Shown here: positions 24,380 to 33,311 of the stretch, in pieces | Layout: the number at the start of each line of letters is the position of its first letter | Numbering within the stretch: the first letter of the stretch is position 1 | Origin: Curtobacterium sp. BH-2-1-1 | Lineage (GTDB): Bacteria; Actinomycetota; Actinomycetes; Actinomycetales; Microbacteriaceae | Direction: 5' to 3' | Length of the DNA: 64,000 nt | Assembly: GCF_001806325.1 (NCBI RefSeq) | Contig: NZ_CP017580.1 | Coordinates: 3,162,001 to 3,226,000 of the forward strand | Translations under genes and position numbers: made by a program | The notes under the pieces: generated by a model | What the model saw: the letters and a program-made list of their open reading frames with translations, nothing else | The model's database searches: none | What the model was told of the DNA's origin: nothing

Positions 24380-25048
24380 TCAGCTCGAGGAGATCGTCGC
24401 CGTCGTCGCCGCGGTGCTCGCCGCCACCGTCGCCATGATCGCCGCCGTCTGGATGTCCTCGAGCACGGCCTTGACCGCGGGGCTGGCCCAGCCGCCCGAG
24501 GTGACCTCCTTCACGAGGGCCCGGTCGACCTTGCCGAACTGCTTGCGGAGCGTGCTGGTCGCGTCGAGCAGGCCGATGACGGCGGCGGCGAACGGCGTGG
24601 GTTCGGCGCGCCCGGCGAGGACGTCGCCGATGCCGGCGCGGAGGAGCGCCTCGGGGCCACCGTCGCGCTCCGGGTACTTCGTCGTGGGGAAGATGCCGAG
24701 CGTCTTGCCCTGTTCGAGCGTGATGAGGCCACGTGCGATGAGCCCGGCGAACACGTCGTCCCGCAGCGGTCGCTTGCCGATGCGGGTGATCCACCACTTC
24801 GCCTTGCGGGGCTTGTCGGCGGCCGCGATGGTGCCGACGACGCCGTCGAGGACCGGGTCGCCGGTGGCCGCACCGTTCACGACGGTGACGAAGCCGTCCT
24901 GCAGCGAGACGACGCCGCGCAGGGCGAGGTCCGCGAGGACGGCACCGGCGAGCCCGGCGTCGAGGGTCTGTACGTCCGTGGACTTCCGCCCGTCGGACTC
25001 GATCTGGAGGAGCGCGAACGCCTGCGGGACCGTGAGTTGCTCAGCCAT
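24380..25048 (-). CDS. GOLPH3/GPP34-family phosphoprotein
   Basis: The 222-aa protein matches GPP34 along its length: LTVPQAFALLQIESDGRK, a LAGAVLADLALRGVVSL helix pair, KPRKAKWWITRIGKRPLRDDVFAGLIARGLI (key block GLIARGLITLEQGKTLGIFP). In eukaryotes this fold binds PI4P. In Actinobacteria several copies are usual and the role is unknown, possibly membrane association or development. No partner gene is next to it. Confidence 0.88.
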   Translation of the reverse strand: MAEQLTVPQAFALLQIESDGRKSTDVQTLDAGLAGAVLADLALRGVVSLQDGFVTVVNGAATGDPVLDGVVGTIAAADKPRKAKWWITRIGKRPLRDDVFAGLIARGLITLEQGKTLGIFPTTKYPERDGGPEALLRAGIGDVLAGRAEPTPFAAAVIGLLDATSTLRKQFGKVDRALVKEVTSGGWASPAVKAVLEDIQTAAIMATVAASTAATTATISSS

Positions 25049-25140
25049 GTCCGCAGCCTGCCACGCGGGGCGGGGGTGCGCCGCGCCTCCAGGCCGATGC
25101 CCAGCGCACGTCGAGGTGGCCGCGCGCCGGGCTGCGTGAC

Positions 25141-25944
25141 TCAGTACGCGGCGGACTGCCCGCCGTCGATCGGGACGACCGTGGCGTTGACGTACGAGGC
25201 GTCGTCGGACAGCAGGAAGGCCACCACGGCGGCGATCTCGGGCGCCTCGCCGTAGCGCTTGGAAGGGTTGACCTGGATGAACTCCTCGGCGGCCTTGCGG
25301 GGGTTCTCCGGGTCGAGCTGCTTCATCGAGTTCTCGACCATCGGCGTCCAGATCGCGCCGGGGGCGATGGCGTTGATGCGGATGCCGTAGCGGCCGTACT
25401 CGATGGCGGAGTTGCGGGTGAGACCGACGACCCCGTGCTTGGCGGCGGCGTAGCCGGACTGGTTGCCGATGCCGCGGATGCCGCCGACGCTCGCCGTGTT
25501 GACGACCATGCCGGAGCCCTGCTCGCGCATGATCTTCAGGACCTTCTCGAGGCCGAGGAACACACCGCGCAGGTTGATCGAGACGACCTTGTCGAACTCG
25601 GCGGCGGTGAACGACTCGGTCGGGTTCTGCTTGCCTTCGATGCCGGCGTTGTTGAAGAAGCCGTCGATGCGGCCGAAGCGCTCGGTGGTGGCGGTGACGT
25701 AGGCCTCGACCTGGGCCTCGTTCGAGACGTCGGCGACGGTGGTGAGGACCTCGGCGTCGGGAGTGGTCTCGAGCACGGCGGCCTTCGAGGCCTCGAGTCC
25801 CTCGGCGGAGACGTCGACGAGGGACAGCTTCGCGCCCTCGGCGGCGAGACGGACGGCGGTCGCACGGCCGAGGCCGGAGCCGCCGCCGGTGATGAGGACG
25901 ACGCGGTCGCTGAAGCGTGCCGTGGGGGAGCTGGTTGCGGTCAT
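25141..25944 (-). CDS. short-chain dehydrogenase/reductase
   Basis: The start is the ATG at 25944, preceded by an AGGAGG ribosome site. The 267-aa classical SDR has the NAD(P) motif TGGGSGLG (about 16-23), NNAGIEG, catalytic SVGG...YAAAKHG (Tyr-xxx-Lys) and a C-terminal VVPIDGGQSAAY. A SLVDVSAEG acidic residue after beta-2 suggests NAD preference. The substrate is not deducible. The 5' leader carries a CGATGC-GAAT-GCATCG inverted repeat at about 26011-26026 that might be an operator. Confidence 0.9.
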   Translation of the reverse strand: MTATSSPTARFSDRVVLITGGGSGLGRATAVRLAAEGAKLSLVDVSAEGLEASKAAVLETTPDAEVLTTVADVSNEAQVEAYVTATTERFGRIDGFFNNAGIEGKQNPTESFTAAEFDKVVSINLRGVFLGLEKVLKIMREQGSGMVVNTASVGGIRGIGNQSGYAAAKHGVVGLTRNSAIEYGRYGIRINAIAPGAIWTPMVENSMKQLDPENPRKAAEEFIQVNPSKRYGEAPEIAAVVAFLLSDDASYVNATVVPIDGGQSAAY

Positions 25945-26065
25945 GGGGGAGGCCTCCTGAGGTCTTCGACGGTGAAGGGCTCGGGGTCCGCGGTGGAGCA
26001 GCGAGTCCGAACGATGCATTCGCATCGACGGGAGATAGGCTACACCTGTTGTCTTGCGGCCGCGC

Positions 26066-26887
26066 TCAGCAGGTCCGCAGGATCCGCACCATCGCGTCGT
26101 GCTCGGCCGGGGCCACCCACAGGCGGTACTTCGTCTTCACCGCCACCTGGTGCTCGATGTACGTGCACCGGAACGACTTGTCCGCCGGCAGCCAGGTCGC
26201 GGCGTCGCCGGAACGCTTCTGCGCGTTCGAGTGCTGGTCCACTGCGAACAGGTTCGCCGGATCGTTGGCGAGTGACTCCCGCTCACGCTGCGAGAGCTGC
26301 TGGGCCCCGGTCCGCCAGGCGTTCTCGAGCGCGACGACGTGGTCGATCTGCACGAGGGTGGAGGTCGTCTCGCCGCGCACGAAGCCGATCGTCGCCCCGG
26401 TGTACGGCGACACGAGCGTCCCGGTGAGCACCCGGCAGGGGCCCTGGCGAGTGGTCGCCGAGAGGTCCCGCGCCAGCACGTCGTTCCGCGTGTCACAGCC
26501 GTTCCGGTCGACGTCGAGCCACGCGGTGCCGAAATCACCGACCCGGTCGTACCCGGTGGCGGGGGCCTTGCCCTTGACCGGCAGGGCGGCGAGTTCGGCC
26601 CGCGCGGTGGCTGCTGTTGCGGCGTCGGCGTCGGTCGCGCTCGGCGCGGTCGTCGCGCTCGGCGCGTCGGTTCGGGAGGCGCGGGTCGTCCCCGGCGCGC
26701 CCGGTTCCGTCTCGATGGTGGGGGCGTCGGTCCCCGTGGGCGCGCTGGTCGTCGCCGGTGCGGCTTCGGCGTCGGGCGCGATGATGCCCGCGGTGTGCAG
26801 GGCGTACCCGCCGACGGCGAGTGCGAGGACGACGAGGACGGACGTGAGGCTGGTGCGGGTGCGGGTGCGGCGTCGGCGGGACGTCAT
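26066..26887 (-). CDS. exported HNH-family endonuclease
   Basis: The start is the ATG at 26887 (MTSRRRRTRTRTS). The 273-aa protein has a basic N-terminus and one hydrophobic segment (LTSVLVVLALAVGGYALHTAG), then a Thr/Ala-rich linker and a nuclease domain of the GmrSD/DUF1524 HNH type: VDRNGCDTRNDVLARDL, TLVQIDHVVALENAWRTGA, NDPANLFAVDQHSNAQKRSG. It probably acts outside the cell as a DNase or RNase. It is encoded alone, divergent from the isochorismatase-like gene. Confidence 0.88.
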   Translation of the reverse strand: MTSRRRRTRTRTSLTSVLVVLALAVGGYALHTAGIIAPDAEAAPATTSAPTGTDAPTIETEPGAPGTTRASRTDAPSATTAPSATDADAATAATARAELAALPVKGKAPATGYDRVGDFGTAWLDVDRNGCDTRNDVLARDLSATTRQGPCRVLTGTLVSPYTGATIGFVRGETTSTLVQIDHVVALENAWRTGAQQLSQRERESLANDPANLFAVDQHSNAQKRSGDAATWLPADKSFRCTYIEHQVAVKTKYRLWVAPAEHDAMVRILRTC

Positions 26888-27012
26888 GCGTGGGTGGAGC
26901 TCCTGGTGGTGCGGTGGTGCGGTGCACCGACGATGATGCCGGACACGTCGGACATCGCCCCGGACCCCGGCGGAGGGTCGGCCTCCCGGCCAGCCGGAGT
27001 AGCGTCCACGAG

Positions 27013-27558
27013 GTGGGCACCGCACTCCTCGTCATGGACTACCAGAACAGCATCGTCGAACGACTCGGCACGGACGAGGCCCTGGCTGCAGCGACGGCAG
27101 CGGTCTCGGCCGCCCGGGAGCGCGGCATCCCCGTGGTCTTCGTCCGCGTGGCGTTCCGGCCGGGCGCCCCCGAGGCCGCGCGCACGAACAAGATGTTCGG
27201 CGGGATGCGGGAGCGCATCGGGTCCCAGACTCCGGGGTCGACCGACGTGCACAGCGCGTTCGGGGTCGGGGACGACGACCTCGTCGTGACGAAGCTCCGC
27301 GTCAGTGCCTTCGCCGGGTCCGACCTCGAGGTGCTGCTCCGCGGCCTCGAGGTCCGCGACCTCGTGCTCGCCGGGATCGCCACGAGCGGCGTCGTCCTCT
27401 CGACGCTGCGCCAGGCGGCCGACCTCGACTTCGGGCTGACGGTCCTCTCGGACGCATGTGCCGACGGCGACGCGGAGGTCCACCGAGTCCTCACCGAGAA
27501 GGTGTTCCCGCGGCAGGCCGAGGTCGTCACCGTCGCCGAGTGGACCGCCTCGCTCTGA
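27013..27558 (+). CDS. isochorismatase-like hydrolase fold protein without the catalytic Cys
   Basis: The start is the GTG at 27013. The 181-aa protein has LLVMDYQN (D9) and VVTKLRVSAF (the triad Lys). At the nucleophile site, however, the sequence is GIATSGVVLSTLRQAAD: Val stands where the usual Cys of GxCVxxTxRxA would be. This Cys-less subgroup exists, but its reaction is unknown. It probably shares a promoter with the aldo/keto reductase 33 bp downstream. Confidence 0.85.
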   Translation: MGTALLVMDYQNSIVERLGTDEALAAATAAVSAARERGIPVVFVRVAFRPGAPEAARTNKMFGGMRERIGSQTPGSTDVHSAFGVGDDDLVVTKLRVSAFAGSDLEVLLRGLEVRDLVLAGIATSGVVLSTLRQAADLDFGLTVLSDACADGDAEVHRVLTEKVFPRQAEVVTVAEWTASL

Positions 27559-27591
27559 ACCGTTCCGCGGGCACGGCGTAGACACGGGTGC

Positions 27592-28371
27592 ATGACCGAT
27601 TACGCGAACCCGTCCGTGTCCGTCACCGGTGGGTCGATGCCGCTCCTCGGCTTCGGCACCTGGCAGATCCCTGACGCCGAGGCGCCCGCCGCCGTCGGCG
27701 AAGCACTGGCGGCCGGGTACCGCCACATCGACACCGCCACCGGGTACCGCAACCAGCGCGGCGTCGGGAAGGCCGTCGCCGAGTCCGGACTCGCCCGCGA
27801 CGACGTCTTCGTGACGACCAAGCTGCCGCCGGACAACGCCGACCGCGTGCGGGAGACCATCGAGGAGAGCCTCGACCAGCTCGGCCTCGACCACCTCGAC
27901 CTCTGGCTCGTGCACTGGCCGCCGAACGGCGAGGCACGCCCGGACGTGTGGGAGCAGGTCGTCCAGGCGCAGTCCGACGGCCTCACGAAGGCGGTCGGGG
28001 TGAGCAACTACTCCCTCACGCAGATCGACGAGATCACCTCTGCCACGGGGACTGCCCCGGCCGTGAACCAGATCAAGTGGAGCCCCGTCGAGTTCGACCG
28101 CGCCGTGGCCGACGGGCTCGCGTCCCGCGGGGTCGTCCTCGAGGGCTACAGCCCCTTCAAGGCGAGCAACCTGCAGGACCCGACGCTCGTCGACATCGCG
28201 ACCGCACACGACGCGGACAGCGCGCAGGTCATCGTTGCCTGGCACGTCGCGCACGGGTTCGTCGTCATCCCGAAGTCGTCGAACCCCGAGCGCATCCGGT
28301 CGAACGCCGCCGGTGCCCGGATCGAGCTGTCGTCCGACGAGGTCGCCGCGATCGACGCCCTCGCCCGCTGA
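27592..28371 (+). CDS. aldo/keto reductase
   Basis: The 259-aa AKR5-like enzyme reduces carbonyl compounds with NADPH. It has GYRHIDTATGYRNQRGVG (Asp and Tyr), VFVTTKLPPDN (catalytic Lys), LWLVHWP (His), AVGVSNY and VIPKSSNPERIRSN (cofactor Lys/Ser/Arg) in the expected order. Length is a little under the AKR norm of about 275-280. It is downstream of the isochorismatase-like gene. Confidence 0.93.
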   Translation: MTDYANPSVSVTGGSMPLLGFGTWQIPDAEAPAAVGEALAAGYRHIDTATGYRNQRGVGKAVAESGLARDDVFVTTKLPPDNADRVRETIEESLDQLGLDHLDLWLVHWPPNGEARPDVWEQVVQAQSDGLTKAVGVSNYSLTQIDEITSATGTAPAVNQIKWSPVEFDRAVADGLASRGVVLEGYSPFKASNLQDPTLVDIATAHDADSAQVIVAWHVAHGFVVIPKSSNPERIRSNAAGARIELSSDEVAAIDALAR

Positions 28372-28383
28372 CCCTCGGCCGCG

Positions 28384-31300
28384 TCAGGCCAGCAGGGAGC
28401 GGATGTCGTCGGCCGTGAGGTCCTCGGCGAAGAGGGCGTCGTCGTCGATCATCGTCGCGAACAGCTCGACCTTCTTCGCCGCGAGCGCGAGGACCTTCTC
28501 CTCGATGGTGTCCTCGGCGATGAACCGCTGCACGTTCACCGAACGGGTCTGGCCGATGCGGTGCGTCCGGTCGACCGCCTGGTTCTCGGCGGCGGGGTTC
28601 CACCACGGATCGAGCACGAACACGGTGTCCGCCTCGGTCAGGGTCAGCCCGAAGCCACCGGCCTTGAGCGAGATGAGGAACGCCGGGGCGGTGCCGTTCC
28701 GGAAGCGGTCGATGACCTCGGGACGGCGCCTCGTCGAGCCGTCGAGGTACTCGTAGCCGACGCCCCGGTCGTCGAGGGCGCTGGCCACCATGCGGAGGAA
28801 CGAGGTGAACTGGCTGAACACCAGGGCGCGGCGACCCTCGGCGGCGAGCTGTTCGAGTTCGTCGAGCAGCAGGTCGAGCTTCGCGGAGGACAGGTCCTCT
28901 CGCGAACCGTCGACCAGCGCCGGCGACAGCGCGAGCATCCGCAGCAGGGTCAGCGACCGGAACACGATCATCCGGTTCTTCGCGAGGTCGTCGATGAGGT
29001 CGAGGACCTTCAGGCGCTCCCGGTTCAACGTCGTCTCGTACAGGGTCCGGTGCGCGGGATCGAGCGTCACCCGGACGACCTGCTCCTGCTTCGGCGGGAG
29101 GTCGGCGGCGACGCTCTCCTTCGTCCGCCGGAGCATGAGCGGCCGGATCCGCCGTCGGAGCCGCGCGGTGAGCTCCTGACGGGCGGCGCCGCGGAGGTCC
29201 GGCGAACCGAGCGGCTTCACGTAGTCGTCCCCGAACCGCGACCACGACGACAGCAGCCCGGGCGCGACGATGTGGAACAGCGCCCAGAGGTCCGTCAGCC
29301 CGTTCTCGAGCGGTGTGCCCGTGATCGCGAACTTCACCGGCGCGCGGAGGTCGACCGCCACCCGGTGCGTCTGCGACTGCGGGTTCTTCACGAACTGCGC
29401 CTCGTCGAGCACGAGGGCCGCCCACGGCAGGTCGGTGTACGCCTGCGCGTCGAGCCGGAGCAGCGCGTACGACGTCACGACGATGTCGGACGCAGCAGCC
29501 GCGCGTGCGACGAGCCCGGGGTCCTTCAGCGTCGTCGCGCCGATCGTGGTGACGCGCAGCGACGGCGTGAACCGGGTTGCCTCCGCCGCCCAGTTGCCGA
29601 CGACCGAGGTCGGCGCGACGACGAGGAACGGCGGCGCGTCCGGAGAGGACTCGCGCGCGGCGGCGATCGTCGTGAGGACCTGCAGCGTCTTGCCGAGACC
29701 CATGTCGTCCGCGAGCACCCCGCCGACCCCGTGCGACAGCAGGAACGACAGCCAGGCGTACCCGGTGTGCTGGTACGGCCGGAGCTCGGCGTGCACCGAG
29801 TCCGGCACGAGCACCGACTCCGGTGGCGTCGCCCCGAGCAGCCCCGCCGCGATCGCCTCCCACCGCTCGTCGTGCGAGGTCTCGTCGGCCAGCTGGTCGA
29901 ACTCGGACCACAGCCCGGCCTGCAGCGGCGTCACGGTCATCGGCTGGTCGGGCTCCCACTCGTCGAGGTCGCGCGCCTCGTCGATGAGCTCCTTCAGTCG
30001 GTCGAACGCGGGGTCGGACAACGAGAGGTAGGAGTTGTCGATGAGCTTCATCCGCCGGTCCCGCTTCGCGAGCGCCCGGAGCAGCGGCGTGAACGGCACC
30101 TGCTTGCCGTTCACCGACACGAAGATGCCGAGGTCGAACCAGTCGTGCTTGTCCGACGGCATGGTCGTCACGCGGATGTGCGGCCGACCGGTCAGCCGTT
30201 CGTAGTCGACGCGTTCGCCCTGCACGACGGTGCGGACGCCGAGCGCCGGCAGCTCCGGCAACAGCTCGTTCGCGAACACCGCGACGTCGGCGCCGTCGAT
30301 CGTGCCGTCCTCGAACCACGCGAGTCCGCCGCCGGGTCCGGTCGGGCCGGCCGTGTCGTCGGCCGCGCGCAGCCCGGAGAGCTCCGGGAGGGGGCCGTGC
30401 AGCGCGACGGGGTCCTTCCGCCCGTCGACGTGCCAGCGCCACTGCAGGTGCACGCGGTCGTCCGTGCGGGGCGCCCGGGCCGGCTCGAAGGTCGTCGTCA
30501 GCACGAGCTCGGGCGGGGTGCGCTCGGGCAGCTCGACGGAGCCGTCGGCGCTGACGAGGCCGAGCGCGCCACGGAGTCGCGGGGACCAGTCGGCGAGGAA
30601 CTCGGCGACCTCGGGCTCCGGAACGGTGATCCGTGCGCCGTCGACGAGCATGCGCCGCTGGTCCTCCGGCACGGGGGTGACCGTCGGGGCGAACGCGACG
30701 TGGAACTCGGGGCTCTCGCGGAAGACGTAGACGCCGTGGTCGCCGATCGTCCGGGCCGTGCCGGGAGCCGCCGGTCGGCCGTCGAGGACCGCGCTCGCAC
30801 CGATCACGAGTCCGCCGTCCTGCCGGGCGACGTCGAGGAGCACACGTGCCTCGGCTCCGAGCACGGCACCGCCCTCGCGCTTGCCGGTGACGAACGCGAT
30901 GCCGAGTGCCGGTGCCTGCGTGAGGAGCGGCCAGAGCAGCGGACTGCCGAAGTCGTCGAGGTGGATCCAGTCGGCCTCGCCCGGGAGCCCGGCGAGCTGC
31001 CCGGCGCGGTGGAGCGCGGCGAACTGGACGAACCAGGCGTGCTGCTCGGGGGAGAGGCCGAGCCGGTTCATCGAGTAGGGGAGCGTGCCCCACGTCAGCT
31101 GCCCTCGCACCCAGTTGTCGGCGTCGCTGCGGGTCACCGGGCGGACGCCGAGCCGCACCGACCGCGAGGCAGTCGGCAGCGCGCGACCGGCGGCTCGCGC
31201 ACGCGAGGCGAGCCGGGCGGAGACCGCGTCACGCAACTCGAACTGCAGTCCCATGGGGGTGCCCTGCGGCTCGGCCACCTGCTCGTCGTCGCCGGCGAGG

Positions 31301-31674
31301 CGGGCGAGGTCGTGCCTCCAGTCCGAGGGCGGCGGAGCCGGCTGTTCCGGCTTCGGGCCGGCGGCTGCGGCGAGTGCGCGGGCGTTGATGGTGAGCAGGG
31401 CTGCGGCGACGTGCTTGCAGTCGCCGCCCAGCGGGCAGGTGCAGGTGCTGCGGACCGGACGGACGAACTCGCCGCGGGCCGGGCTGGTCTCGATGCGGAG
31501 TTCGTACGGGTCGTCGGCGGAGCCCGACACCGCGCCGGTGACGGTGCCGTCGTCGTCGTGCCAGACGGCGTCGTCGACGAGGCCGGCCCGGACGAGGTCC
31601 CGCGCGCGGCCGAACGCCTGTGGCCCGACGAAACGGATGACGTCGACGGCGTCGATCATCGGGGCGGCTGGCAC
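28384..31674 (-). CDS. SWIM zinc-finger SNF2-family helicase
   Basis: The 1096-aa protein has an N-terminal SWIM motif CTCPLGGDCKH (C78, C80, C86, H88). A long accessory region (bacterial SNF2-N type) follows, then an SNF2 ATPase: ADDMGLGKTLQVLTTI, VVAPTSVVGNW, LVLDEAQFVKNP, ITGTPLENGL, and C-terminal LVFSQFTSFL, KAGGFGLTLTEAD, RTHRIGQTRSV. Length and order match the HepA/SNF2 helicases common in Actinobacteria. It is a presumed chromatin or RNA polymerase recycling-type translocase; the target is unknown. Confidence 0.92.
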   Translation of the reverse strand: MPAAPMIDAVDVIRFVGPQAFGRARDLVRAGLVDDAVWHDDDGTVTGAVSGSADDPYELRIETSPARGEFVRPVRSTCTCPLGGDCKHVAAALLTINARALAAAAGPKPEQPAPPPSDWRHDLARLAGDDEQVAEPQGTPMGLQFELRDAVSARLASRARAAGRALPTASRSVRLGVRPVTRSDADNWVRGQLTWGTLPYSMNRLGLSPEQHAWFVQFAALHRAGQLAGLPGEADWIHLDDFGSPLLWPLLTQAPALGIAFVTGKREGGAVLGAEARVLLDVARQDGGLVIGASAVLDGRPAAPGTARTIGDHGVYVFRESPEFHVAFAPTVTPVPEDQRRMLVDGARITVPEPEVAEFLADWSPRLRGALGLVSADGSVELPERTPPELVLTTTFEPARAPRTDDRVHLQWRWHVDGRKDPVALHGPLPELSGLRAADDTAGPTGPGGGLAWFEDGTIDGADVAVFANELLPELPALGVRTVVQGERVDYERLTGRPHIRVTTMPSDKHDWFDLGIFVSVNGKQVPFTPLLRALAKRDRRMKLIDNSYLSLSDPAFDRLKELIDEARDLDEWEPDQPMTVTPLQAGLWSEFDQLADETSHDERWEAIAAGLLGATPPESVLVPDSVHAELRPYQHTGYAWLSFLLSHGVGGVLADDMGLGKTLQVLTTIAAARESSPDAPPFLVVAPTSVVGNWAAEATRFTPSLRVTTIGATTLKDPGLVARAAAASDIVVTSYALLRLDAQAYTDLPWAALVLDEAQFVKNPQSQTHRVAVDLRAPVKFAITGTPLENGLTDLWALFHIVAPGLLSSWSRFGDDYVKPLGSPDLRGAARQELTARLRRRIRPLMLRRTKESVAADLPPKQEQVVRVTLDPAHRTLYETTLNRERLKVLDLIDDLAKNRMIVFRSLTLLRMLALSPALVDGSREDLSSAKLDLLLDELEQLAAEGRRALVFSQFTSFLRMVASALDDRGVGYEYLDGSTRRRPEVIDRFRNGTAPAFLISLKAGGFGLTLTEADTVFVLDPWWNPAAENQAVDRTHRIGQTRSVNVQRFIAEDTIEEKVLALAAKKVELFATMIDDDALFAEDLTADDIRSLLA

Positions 31675-31718
31675 GGGTCAATCGTGCCAGGTGCCACCGA
31701 CCTCCGGCGCTCGCCGGG

Positions 31719-32399
31719 TCAGCGGATCGACCACGTGCTGCCGGCGTTCAGCTGCAGGACGGACGGGCCCTTCGACAGGGTGATCCGCTTCGAGAGGTCC
31801 TTGCCGGAGCCGTCGTCGCTGGCGGGGATGGTCTCGTAGTCGTTGCGGAGCAGGGTTTCGCGGAGCATGCACGTCGCGACACGAGTCGTCGTGCACCGGA
31901 ACTGCCGGGCGGCGGAGGAGCCCCAGTAGAGCATCACGTTGTCGCCGTGCCCCGACGTCGTCAGGGCGGGGGCGCTCGAGACCTGGCTGAACCGCAGGGT
32001 CCACTGCCCCCTGGCCTCGACCTTGAGCGCGGCGGGCTTCCGCCACGAGTCGGTGCCGTAGGCGACACGGCCCGTGTACTTGCCGCCCTGGCCGATGGGG
32101 TTCGAACCGGTCGGGCCGCCCTTGCTGTTCAGCTCGTGCACCTCGAACTCGGTGTGCTCGGCATCCGCCGGGGTGAACGTCGCGACGATGATCCCGCTGC
32201 GGGCGTTCTGCGGGAGCACGATCGTGGCGTTCCGGCTGCCCGACTTCGTGAACGGGGTGAACGTGCCGTACTGGTGGTCGTACTGCGCCTTCATCGCTGC
32301 GGGCATCCCGGCGGCCTGCGCCGGCGCGACACCGACGAGGGACGACGCCACGGCGGCGACGCTGACGACGAGTGCTGCGGTGAGGGTGGTGCGGCGCAT
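31719..32399 (-). CDS. secreted protein of unknown function
   Basis: The start is the ATG at 32399 (MRRTTLTAALVV), giving a clear Sec signal with AQA cleavage near residue 30. The mature ~196 residues are beta-rich (NATIVLPQNARSGIIVATFTPADAEHTEF, key block SGIIVATFTPADAE; WTLRFSQV). Two Cys (FRCTTT, ATCMLRE) could form a disulfide. No known domain was recognised. It is monocistronic between the SNF2 gene and a divergent small gene. Confidence 0.75.
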   Translation of the reverse strand: MRRTTLTAALVVSVAAVASSLVGVAPAQAAGMPAAMKAQYDHQYGTFTPFTKSGSRNATIVLPQNARSGIIVATFTPADAEHTEFEVHELNSKGGPTGSNPIGQGGKYTGRVAYGTDSWRKPAALKVEARGQWTLRFSQVSSAPALTTSGHGDNVMLYWGSSAARQFRCTTTRVATCMLRETLLRNDYETIPASDDGSGKDLSKRITLSKGPSVLQLNAGSTWSIR

Positions 32400-32473
32400 G
32401 GAACTCCTCCGGATCGGCGTTCCCGATGATGGCGTGCGGCACCCGCGTGCGACAGACCCTGTCCGGGGGCCGC

Positions 32474-32479
32474 GATACT
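32474..32479 (+). promoter_or_regulatory. -10 box (GATACT), leaderless pattern
   Basis: GATACT ends 6 nt before the GTG at 32486; no ribosome site is present. Confidence 0.4.
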
Positions 32480-32485
32480 GGGTGG

Positions 32486-32791
32486 GTGACGACACTGCGA
32501 GGAGAACTGCGCTCGACCGCGACGACGGAGGCCGAGGGCAGCGGCGAGAACATCGAGGCGGCGCGCACGGCGGCGGTCGAGGCCCTGGACCTGCACGGGT
32601 TCGAGCTGCAGCAGGTGAACGCGGTCACGAGCAAGGCGACCGGCGAGACCACCGTGCGTGCGATCGCCCGTTCCAAGGAGACCCGGCCGCACGAGGCGAC
32701 CGGGCAGACCTACGAGGAGGCGCTGCAGGCCTTCCGCGCATCGATCCCCGAGGGGTGGCAGGCCCAGAACATGCGCGAGATCCGGTCGTAG
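32486..32791 (+). CDS. small hypothetical protein
   Basis: The 101-aa cytosolic protein starts at GTG 32486. It has an alternating strand/helix pattern (NIEAARTAAVEALDLHGFELQQV, VRAIARSKE, TYEEALQAFRASIPEGWQ) similar in outline to double-stranded-RNA-binding or dodecin-like small folds. I recognise no family. It is followed 61 bp later by the BLUF gene. Confidence 0.7.
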   Translation: MTTLRGELRSTATTEAEGSGENIEAARTAAVEALDLHGFELQQVNAVTSKATGETTVRAIARSKETRPHEATGQTYEEALQAFRASIPEGWQAQNMREIRS

Positions 32792-32852
32792 GGCGGCCGT
32801 CGTCCCGTTCTGGGGGAGTCGCGGGCGCGCGGGAGCGGGCAGGATCGACGGC

Positions 32853-33302
32853 ATGCTGCAGTCACTCGTCTACATGAGCGCGGCCACGGAGCCGTTCGAC
32901 GACGACGCCCTCGACGAGGTGCTCGCCCACGCCCGTGCCCGGAACACCGCCGACGGTCTGACCGGGCTGCTCGTCCACCGCAACGGGCGGTTCATGCAGC
33001 TGCTCGAGGGACCGTACGAGCAGGTGCTGTCGACGTACCAGCGGATCCTCGCGGACGAGCGCCACGACGAGGTGCGGCTCCTCGCCGAGGAGTCCATCCA
33101 CACCCGGCGCTTCCCGGAGTGGTCGATGGCGTACGACCGCGACGTCGAGGGCGCTGCGACGCCGGAGGGCTTCAGTGACTTCCTCACCTCGGGCGACCAG
33201 AGCGCCGACTCCGGCCGGTCCCGGGAGCTGCTGCGGTGGTTCCGCAACCACCCGATGGCCGACCCGACGGCGGCGAAGGGAAAGCACCGCCGGGACGCGT
33301 AG
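32853..33302 (+). CDS. BLUF-domain blue-light photoreceptor
   Basis: The 149-aa protein is a BLUF domain (residues 1-95) plus a short variable tail. All flavin-site residues fall in exact AppA register (shift of 14): Y7, N31, Q49, W90 and M92 correspond to AppA Y21, N45, Q63, W104 and M106. It should bind FAD and switch on blue light. With no output domain it must act through a partner protein, which is not evident nearby. The start is ATG 32853. Confidence 0.93.
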   Translation: MLQSLVYMSAATEPFDDDALDEVLAHARARNTADGLTGLLVHRNGRFMQLLEGPYEQVLSTYQRILADERHDEVRLLAEESIHTRRFPEWSMAYDRDVEGAATPEGFSDFLTSGDQSADSGRSRELLRWFRNHPMADPTAAKGKHRRDA

Positions 33303-33311
33303 CCCGTCCGG

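Noticed and set aside
28561..31839. 1092-codon plus-strand frame
   Set aside because: Antisense to the SWIM-SNF2 helicase; no motifs, composition of a shadow frame.
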